A stretch of DNA of 64,000 nucleotides from Nemophila menziesii (taxonomy: Eukaryota > Streptophyta > Magnoliopsida > Boraginales > Hydrophyllaceae): positions 15,426,296-15,490,295 of the forward strand of contig JARWIR010000024.1 in the NCBI GenBank assembly GCA_029959085.1, written 5' to 3'. The stretch's first letter is position 1. Each line of letters opens with the position of its first letter. A program made the position numbers and the translations under genes. Shown one piece after another: positions 56,975-64,000 of the stretch. The notes under the pieces are model-generated. The model was not told the origin of the DNA, did not search any database, and worked only from the letters and a program-made list of their open reading frames with translations.

Positions 56975-58521
56975 TGATGTATCCCTATTTGTGATGATTT
57001 AATCTTAGTTGACATCATTTTTAGTGTTTTAGGAAGTCTTCTAGTCGATTTTCATATGTAATATTGCACTTTCCTATATCTTGTCTTGATTTAATGATTT
57101 ATTATTTTTAGAGCATATTGGGTTAAATTTATTTATTTAGTGTGAAACTTTAAAAATATATGGAAATTAATTAGATGCCAAATCAAGTCTTAAAAGACAA
57201 AGGAAAGAAGATATGCATGGAAATTGGAGATAAAGGAAGGAAAGGATAAACATGGAAAGATAAAGTTGTCAAATAAATCTTAATTCCAGCACCCACGACC
57301 ACAAAAGTGATCATAACTCAAGATTGGCTGGGAATTTGGAAGAATGGTCTAAAGAAAACGTGAAGATCTTTCCGAGACGATCAGTTTTGACATATGGATC
57401 GCGTAATTTGGAGCTATATCGAAGAAGTTACAGCCAAAACAAAACAGAGGCAGATTATTACATTTTCTATATTTTATTGTTACGAATTTAAGTTGGACTA
57501 GGAGTCCAAGTTACTTGTCTTCCACTCCAATAAAATGAATTAGGTCTTCTAAACACCTATAAATACACCCTTACACCTTTGTAAAATAATCCTTGCCTCC
57601 CATAAGTTAGTCCTTAAGTTTTATATCATTAGAGTTATTAAAGAAAGCAAGATGACATCTTTGTATCATTCTTTTAGTTTATTTACTTCAGCTATGAACT
57701 CATTTTTCCATAGCTTGGGTTTTGCATCATGTATAATCTATGAATTCTATTTTCTTTCTATCTAAGTTTCTTTGAGAATTATATGTTTTAATCTGATTCT
57801 AGCTACTTAACCATATATTTGATTTATGTGCTTTGATTTATTGTCTGTCTTAAACTTGATCAATTTACGGCTTTACTAATAGTAGTTAGATGGGCACCCG
57901 AAAGGGGTGTTTAACTATTGAAACACCACATAAACGTCTAGAATATGGAATTGGTTTCAACAATACAAGCCTAACTAGATAGTCATTAAGGTTTATTTTC
58001 ATCACCAATCATCATTAGTAGGTAAGACTGCACTTAGGACCCTGGTGGCGCTAGATAATCCTACTTCGAGTCTCCTCGTGATTGAAAGGTTGCCACCCTA
58101 GTTCGCTCTTCGGGGATAAGGGGGAATTTAGAATCCTGACTACATATCTAAGAGCTATTATCTCCCTTATAAACGGAAATTGATAGAAAGAATTAGGAGG
58201 ATTAGTGCATACTAGCAAATACCTAAGCTATACTCTCTCATCTTATTTCTCTCATATTTAATTATTTGTCTTTTAATTTTATAAGTTAATCATCAATCTC
58301 CTCAATCATAGTTATTTATTTTATGTCTTTTTAATTATTAATTGCTACTCTATTATGTTAATCCATTCGTATAACACACTAAGTCCCTGAGAACGAATCT
58401 TCTTATCATTAAAACTTGCATACGTCCTGTAATACTTGCAGTACAGTGCTAGTCTAGGGTGATTAGTGCATTGTTTTCCAGATTTATTTATCGTATTTTT
58501 ATTACACCTTAGGTGACACCA
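56975..58521 (+). mobile_element. Solo LTR of gypsy family A (A-2)
   Basis: TGATGTATCC...GGTGACACCA, 1547 bp, flanked by the perfect 5-bp duplication ATGAA (56970-56974 and 58522-58526). No primer site or internal sequence on either side: gypsy B sequence resumes at once. Recombination between two LTRs of a full element is the standard explanation. The LTR aligns with 922-2450 and 59942-61464. Confidence 0.95.
57558..57564 (+). promoter_or_regulatory. TATA box of solo LTR A-2
   Basis: TATAAAT in ACCTATAAATACACCC, conserved in all three family A LTRs. Confidence 0.6.
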
Positions 58522-59941
58522 ATGAACACATGATCTAAAAGCATAATTACAAAGCACAAAACGCAACCAGTAATAATTCCCATAAAACCACCACCCTGAA
58601 CTCAAGCTCTAGACGAGTGTCAAAGCATTGCGATTCAAGTGCGGGTCATATGGAAAAGTCCTAAATATCTAAGGGACAAGGCTTGTGAAGTGTCTACATA
58701 AAAAGTCTTAGAGAGGCAATAAGGGAAGGGACAAATAATATATCAATAATAATTGAAAGCAAGCTAAAAGGCACAAAGGGATAAACAAGGAACTTCCTTG
58801 ACCATGTCCAATCCTATACAAATTTGTTACTTTCTTACTTCTAGCACGTTCATTAAATGGTTTATCAATTAGTTTGGATCTCACTTTCTACAAAACACTC
58901 ATGCTTCCTAAGATCAAACTTATTTCTACCGCATTGCTCATTATTTTTTTCTTTACTTTTAACATGTGTCTCATATAAATCTTGTAAGCATATACAAGAC
59001 AAGTTCATAAACCTACTATCTACTATTATTAACTCATTAGAAATTTACTTAAAAGATACTTTCACTAGATTCTACACCAACATTCACACTTATTGAAAGA
59101 AATTAAAAGTGGGGATGGAAATTATGTATTTCCACCCTCAAATCAAAGTTGAGTCGTGACATCCACGACCCCAAACAGACTCAATAAAGTGGGGATGGAT
59201 CCTTCGTGGTGTCGCATATTATTTTCTCTAGGAGTCTCATGATGTGCGTTTGATTAGTTTTGATTAGTGCCACATCATTGGTAATGAAGGTTTGAGCTAA
59301 TTCAATTTGCTCAAGTTACTTACCCACCTCTCTTGCCAAGAAAACTCTTTCGACGGTACTCCTCTCAAAATATTTTTGATCTAAGAATCATCTGATATGG
59401 AATTCTAACAAGCTTCTATTCTCCCCAAGTTTCACATCCGCCTTCATCAATAGGCTAGTGATCATTGATGAGTACTTCAAGTTAAAGAAACTCTTTGGTT
59501 TTGCTATGAATCGCATGATCTCATCAAAAATACCTTGCTCCACATCTACTTCTTCCTCTCTCATAACACAATCCAACAAGATGGTGGACTTCCGAAATAT
59601 ATCAGCAGTTCGAGCGTTCCCAAGGCCTGAGGGTGCAAGGAAGTGTTACCAAATTTTTGCATCAGGCTGAAGGAACTTGTAAGGTCAGGATGTCTTCAAA
59701 CCCTTTTCTTTTTCTCCATGAACTAATACTAACTCCTACTAAATACTCGTTCATTTAGTTGGTTCCATCGAAGGTCTCAATTTTCTTCACCGCTTCTTGA
59801 TACCTGCATGGATCAAATAATTTCTTCAACTTGAAGTGGCTACGAATTTCTTCCAACGTGAAAAGAACTAACTTTCCCCGAATAGGAACTTTTCCTTCGG
59901 TATCTCGGCTAAAGAGGCCTAAATAAATCTATCTTACCAAC

Positions 59942-61464
59942 TGATGTCTCCTCATTTGTGATAGATTTATATTAGGATGAGACATCATTTTTAGTGATTT
60001 AGGAAGTCATTTAGTTGATTTCTTGATGAATTAGTGCACTTTCCTATTTTGAGTCTTGATTTAGTAAAATAATATTTTTAGAGCATATTGGGTTTAATTG
60101 TTTATTTAGTGTGTAGATTTAAAGATAATTATGGAGATTAATTAGAGTCCAAGTCAAAGACTACAACTTATGGAAAGAGATTTGCATGGAAATTGGAGAT
60201 AAGGAAACAAAAGCTAAAAAGATGGAAAAGGAAAAGCTGCCTAAATCTAGGATTCTGCCGTACACGCCTAAAGAAGTGCTATTTACCCTAAGAAATAGGC
60301 CGATTTTGGTAATTTCCTTTCATAGGGACATAGATAATTCTGTGAGGATTCTTTTGGTATCTTATGGAGCTCAAACCGACCAATAACAAAGAAGATATGC
60401 TCAAAACGGTCCAGCAGTGTTTATCTTTATTTCCATACGAATTTGAGTTGGGATAGGAGTCCAATACTTACTTCTCCTTCAAGAAAACGAATTAGGTCTT
60501 CCTAAACACCTATAAATACACCCTTAAACCATTGTAAACATGTCCTTGCTCAGTTTCAAGCTTAGGCTTAGTCCTTACTTGTATTTTCTCACTTTTAAAT
60601 AATAGCTTAGTCCTTTAATTTATTATTCATCCTTAGTATCAAGCTATTCATCCAAGGAGCAAGCTGACCTATAGAGGAAGACAAGAAGAAGAAGTTGGAG
60701 AGTGACAAACTCCTGTTCTACATCTCACCTTCTCTATATTTAGGGTAATTAGCTATAGATTTATGCTACACCATATCTCTAAGCTTTTATTCTGTAAGTT
60801 TTACTTTTAATTGTTGGGTTATTATTTTGTCTTAAATTCATTAATACTATTTGTTATTTTAATTGATTGAGCTTGGCGTATATTGTTATTATGTGTTTTG
60901 ACTTATTGTTACATCCTTAGATTTGGTCAATCTTAGGATTATTTTTAGTTATTGACAACACCACATAATCGTCTAGTTTTGATCCTTTGCCTAACTAGAT
61001 AGCCATAAAGGTTTAATTTAATCATCAATCATTACCCAAGACCTTGGTAGTGGAGAGGTTGCTCCTAAGCCTAGAAAAGGCTAGGTAGAATTTAGAATCC
61101 TGGTTAATATATAATGCTTAATCTGTGACAAGTTAGAATAACAAGTTAGTAAAATTGACTCATAATATTAATCCTAATTTATGTAACTTACATTCATCTT
61201 ATTTATTTGTTTTCATTATTTATTTATTTGCGTTAGATTATTATTTATCTTATTATATTTTTATTTTAAAACATCTAAATTCATCTACGCTTGTTAAATA
61301 TAAGTAGATCTAACGGATTAAATCCCTGCGAACGAACTTAACTTATCATTAAAACTTGCAAACGATCTGTGATACTTGCAGTGAGTTCCGTGGTTCTCAA
61401 GGGTGTGTGCTCTTTATTATTATCTTTATTTATCTATTTATTTATCACACATTTGCCCCCACCA
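59942..61464 (+). mobile_element. Solo LTR of gypsy family A (A-3)
   Basis: TGATGTCTCCTCATTTG...CCCCCACCA, 1523 bp, flanked by the perfect 5-bp duplication CCAAC (59937-59941 and 61465-61469). The interrupted minus-strand frame of the gypsy B extra ORF joins across it. It has its own TATA box (60511-60517). Confidence 0.95.
60511..60517 (+). promoter_or_regulatory. TATA box of solo LTR A-3
   Basis: TATAAAT in ACCTATAAATACACCC, at the same place as in the A-1 and A-2 LTRs. Confidence 0.6.
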
Positions 61465-62289
61465 CCAACTCGATATCAAACTCGAATGCTCTATCATGAA
61501 CGTCTTCCAACCCAATCTTTCACCTTTCTCAAGAAATCTCTTATACCCACCTTTTCACTCCCTTCGCACATTCCGCTCAACTGTGAGTGTCAAAGTATGC
61601 ATTATTTTTTTTGAAATAGCTTCTAGGGCCCTATAATTACCTCTTTTGTTGGGTAGAGGCATCTTGACTTGGAGAGGTTGTGGTGTCTTCTCCTTTTGAA
61701 ATCTTGATCGCTTGTTCTTGAACATTCAACTCCACAACAACCGGTTTCTCTCTAGTCACATAACTCAGATTTCCATTTTGCTTCTTTGATTTTCTAATAT
61801 AAACCTTAAGCGTGTTTCTCTTTTTTCACCCAAATCCTTTTTTGAACTCTTCTTCATCTCCCTCTCATGAGCCAGTGTCTCCGTTCTTCGTGTCATCTTT
61901 CTTTACCTCCAACTTAAATTTTTACCAAGTTCGAAGTTACCCTTGAATGGTTGAATGAGCTAACATTTAGAGTGGAAAAGGTGTAATTAAATTGTTTTTC
62001 TATGTGGGTATGAAGGATTTGTACTTGGTTAAGAAGGAATTAAAGAATTATGAAAAAGGATTTTGAATTTTTTTGTTTCATTCTTGATTTCTTGTGATGC
62101 TGGAATGATTTGGGATGGTAATTGTTGATAGGAATGACTTATGGATGATTTAGGTGTAAAAATTGGTTTATTTGGGTGTAGTTTGATGGTGCATGAAGCT
62201 TTGGTTGAAGCTCTAATGGCTGAAGGCTTGGGGAAGAAAAGGCTTTGAGGTTAGGTCAAAAGTAAGGTTGAGATTTGACTCTCTTCACA

Positions 62290-62690
62290 TCTTTATGTTA
62301 CAGCGTGGTGCACCACAGTTTAGTTGCGGTGTACAGCAACTATGGGTTACATCTCCAACTTTATGACCTTCAAAGCGTTGTCGAATCGTGGACACACTTT
62401 TTTCCATGCGGTGCACCACAGATGGGGTGCGATGTAACGCGCCTCTGGCGTCTTTCTTCAAGTGATGTGTACCATGTCGAATATACACCACACGCATTTC
62501 TCTCATCTTGAAGTGTACCGCAAATATGTTGTAGTGTACCGCATAATTCGTGTTACAACTCCAATCTTTCTGACTTTGGAGCGTGGTGGAATTGTGGACA
62601 CAAATTGGCATTTTGCGATGCACCACGGGTAAGGTGTGATGTACCGCAAATAATTGTTGATAGCTTTGCAAATTTCCCAAGTATTCACCC
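62290..62690. repeat. Two-copy tandem repeat, about 210 bp period
   Basis: Copy one (about 62302-62440) and copy two (about 62512-62650) share GTTACATCTCCAA / GTTACAACTCCAA, GACCTTCAAAGCGTTG / GACTTTGGAGCGTGG, GTGGACACA, and GCGGTGCACCAC / GCGATGCACCAC. Each is bordered by repeated GTGCACCAC and TGTACCGC words. The 131-codon minus frame with repeated HH/VVHR is produced by it. Confidence 0.75.
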
Positions 62691-62989
62691 TAACTAAATT
62701 GTTTGTTCACCTACACATCAAAAACACTAAATATCCTTCTCATTACGTAATATACATCAATAAAATCTATTGATAAACACTAAAGACATAAAAATAAAAC
62801 TAATAAAGCATTAAAATCATGGGTTATCTCCCAAGAAGCATTGTTTAACGTCGTTGAAGTTTGACGTGTTACCTTAAGGTTATTTCTTTCTCACATAGCC
62901 TCCCCAACAGTGGGTGAGGCGATCAACTTCTACTACCAAGGTTTGCATCCCTTCTCGGTCTCAACTTCAACTAACCTTTCAGAAACAAC

Positions 62990-63790
62990 TCATGTGACCT
63001 TGAAATGGCCAAGCCAATAACTCTTGTGCTTGTGTGGTGTGTTTGGGGGATCAGGATCTTTCTTTGCAACCTCATCTCCTACCCCATACTCACCATCTTT
63101 CCTATTTCTCTTGGATTCTCTAGAAACTTTCTTAAAACTCTTCTTGGTTCTCTTTAAGTAATCAGTGAATGGATTAACTTTGGAGTTAGGAGCAGTTTTG
63201 AATGGTGGCTTATTTCTGAGCTTTTTCTCGTACAACCCAAAGGTTTCCACACCATTTATTGGATTCTTCTGTTTATGATTGAGTGTGTCCAAGCGGAAAC
63301 AATCTTCTGGTGGATCAGGAAATTTCATTACCTTGAACACACTAAACTTCTCTTCCTCGTCTTGTACTCGCATGATCCATTCTCCGCTTTCTACATCAAT
63401 TAAAGTACGCCCTGTAACTAAGGATGGCCACCCCAAAATGATTGAGACATTCTTATCTGCGTCCTATTCAAGAATAATAAAATCACACAGATATATAAGG
63501 TTACATGTTTTGACGAGTACATCTTTAATTTTTCTCAGGATGGGAAAACGTCCTATCTGCCATTTGCAAAGTCATAGTAGTGGCTCTTGCTTCCCCAATG
63601 TTAAACTTCTGTAATAGTGACTTTGGCATAAGATTAATACTTGCACCCAAATCACACAAGACTTTCCCAATACATCCCTCACCAATGGAAATTGTAATGT
63701 TAAAACTTCTGGGATCCATCAGTTTTGGAGCCAACTTACTTTGGCATATTGGGCTACATTCCTCCAATAAACCAATCATCTCTTCTTCAA
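62990..63790 (-). pseudogene. Gypsy B-2 aspartic protease remnant
   Basis: From the right: CSPICQSKLAPKLMDPRSFN, then GKVLCDLGASINLMPKSLLQ (63669-63610) with the catalytic Asp of the D-L-G-A form, NIGEARATTMTLQMADR, a frameshift near 63530, and TGRTLIDVESGEWIMRVQDE (about 63415-63355). The frame then runs into a Lys/Pro-rich stretch, where the RT should begin but is absent. The protease itself is better preserved than that of gypsy C. Confidence 0.88.
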
Positions 63791-64000
63791 AATATTTGTG
63801 TTTGTTGGAAATACAACCTTCATAAATTTTAAATATATTGTCATACCTTGGATGACTTCCACAAACGGAAAATTGATTTGCAACCTCTTCACCATGCCCA
63901 TCGACTTCTTGTACTCTTTGTCATTGTCCCTATCTTGGACACGTGAAAGGAAAGGTAGGGGAGGACAATTTTCACTAACAACTTATTTCTTCTTCTTTTG
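63791..64000 (-). pseudogene. Gypsy B-2 gag/protease linker, running off the window
   Basis: The sequence at the right edge continues the minus-strand gypsy frame upstream of the protease (PPLPFLSRVQDRDNDKEYKK-like, near 63960-63905), typical of the gag-protease linker. It is cut by the window end. Confidence 0.55.

Larger units (their letters stand above)
56218..59220 (-). other. Gypsy B-2 3' noncoding region
   Basis: Continuous with 6118-6626 plus 16959-17444 of gypsy B-1 once the solo LTR A-2 is removed. Near 56695-56715 it passes uninterrupted through the site that carries CACTA-1 in the other copy. No gene. Confidence 0.8.
59225..61990 (-). pseudogene. Extra ORF of gypsy B-2 (Athila-type plant transposon protein)
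   Basis: Minus-strand reading, interrupted by solo LTR A-3. The right part (61930-61465) gives MTRRTETLAHEREMKKSSKK, then after shifts RFLEKGERLGWKTFMIEHSS. The left part (59936-59225) continues with GKLVLFTLEEIRSHFKLKKL-like sequence, AVKKIETFDGTN, then TILLDCVMREEEVDVEQGIF and IRFIAKPKSFFNLKYSSM-type sequence. This pattern recalls the plant transposon-associated protein of Athila-like elements, of unknown function, but I am unsure of the exact family. It contains stops and shifts. Confidence 0.55.
54668..64000 (-). mobile_element. Gypsy B-2: gag-protease remnant, extra ORF, 3' region and 3' LTR
   Basis: Minus-strand element running from the right window edge to 54668. In its own 5'-3' order: protease (63790-62990), a noncoding zone with a two-copy tandem repeat (62690-62290), an extra ORF (61990-61470 and 59941-59225), a long 3' noncoding region (59220-58522 and 56974-56218) and the 3' LTR (56217-54668). 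RT, RNase H and integrase are missing between protease and the extra ORF. Two solo LTRs of family A (56975-58521 and 59942-61464) are inserted. It interrupts the RT of gypsy C. Confidence 0.8.

Noticed and set aside
62285..62680. 131-codon minus frame rich in His and Val
   Set aside because: Generated by the tandem repeat with GTGCACCAC words; no protein family fits.
1..64000. CRISPR array, bacterial operon, rRNA or tRNA gene
   Set aside because: No regularly spaced repeats with unique spacers, no prokaryotic gene layout and no complete tRNA/rRNA; the tRNA-like boxes belong to the SINE.

Overview
The window is plant nuclear DNA, AT-rich and built almost entirely of transposable elements and their remains. 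The evidence is nested LTR retrotransposons with plant-type primer sites, CACTA, hAT and Mutator DNA elements with clear target-site duplications (TSDs), an L1-type LINE, a tRNA-derived SINE and long microsatellites. It looks like a dicot, but nothing fixes the species. I recognised no host protein-coding gene, rRNA gene, tRNA gene or CRISPR array. All coding sequence I can name belongs to transposons, and nearly all of it is broken.

Left block, 1-21.3 kb, is an onion of nested insertions. A Ty3/gypsy element (family B, plus strand) is represented by its 3' noncoding region and 3' LTR (6118-6626 and 16959-18961). A decayed Ty1/copia element (2451-~6117) lies at its left edge. A second gypsy element (family A, minus strand, LTR 922-2450, primer-binding site 897-915) sits in the copia gene, and a small hAT element (165-620) sits in the gypsy A leader. 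A 10.3-kb CACTA element (CACTA-1, 6627-16958, TSD GCT) split gypsy B, and an almost complete 4.2-kb hAT element (8954-13178, TSD GGTACGGG) split CACTA-1. Next come a minus-strand gypsy gag-protease fragment carrying an 876-bp hAT element (19233-20108), and the head of another LTR.

Middle, 21.3-40.6 kb: a palindromic Mutator-type MITE (21652-22007), a dead LINE on the minus strand (23330-27185), a SINE with a 12-bp TSD (27198-27406), the tail of a second LINE, a 1.36-kb non-autonomous Mutator-like element full of tandem repeats (29598-30954), minisatellites in the 31.5-32.5 kb zone, a lone Mutator-like terminus at 33031, a 91-bp (GA)n tract, and a decayed third CACTA-like element ending at 39971.

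Right block, 40.6-64 kb: CACTA-2 (40673-46067, TSD TTA) belongs to the same family as CACTA-1 but kept the other half of the coding capacity: CACTA-1 keeps the TNPA-like gene, CACTA-2 keeps most of the TNPD-like transposase. Then come two small DNA elements with perfect TSDs (48396-48678 and 48923-49272), a gypsy element (family C, 49655-54667) whose reverse transcriptase is interrupted twice, and a second gypsy B copy on the minus strand (from 54668 to the window end). Gypsy B-2 carries two solo LTRs of family A, each with a perfect 5-bp TSD. The two gypsy B copies serve as each other's empty sites, and CACTA-2 is the empty site for the hAT insertion in CACTA-1, so insertion order can be read directly from the sequence.
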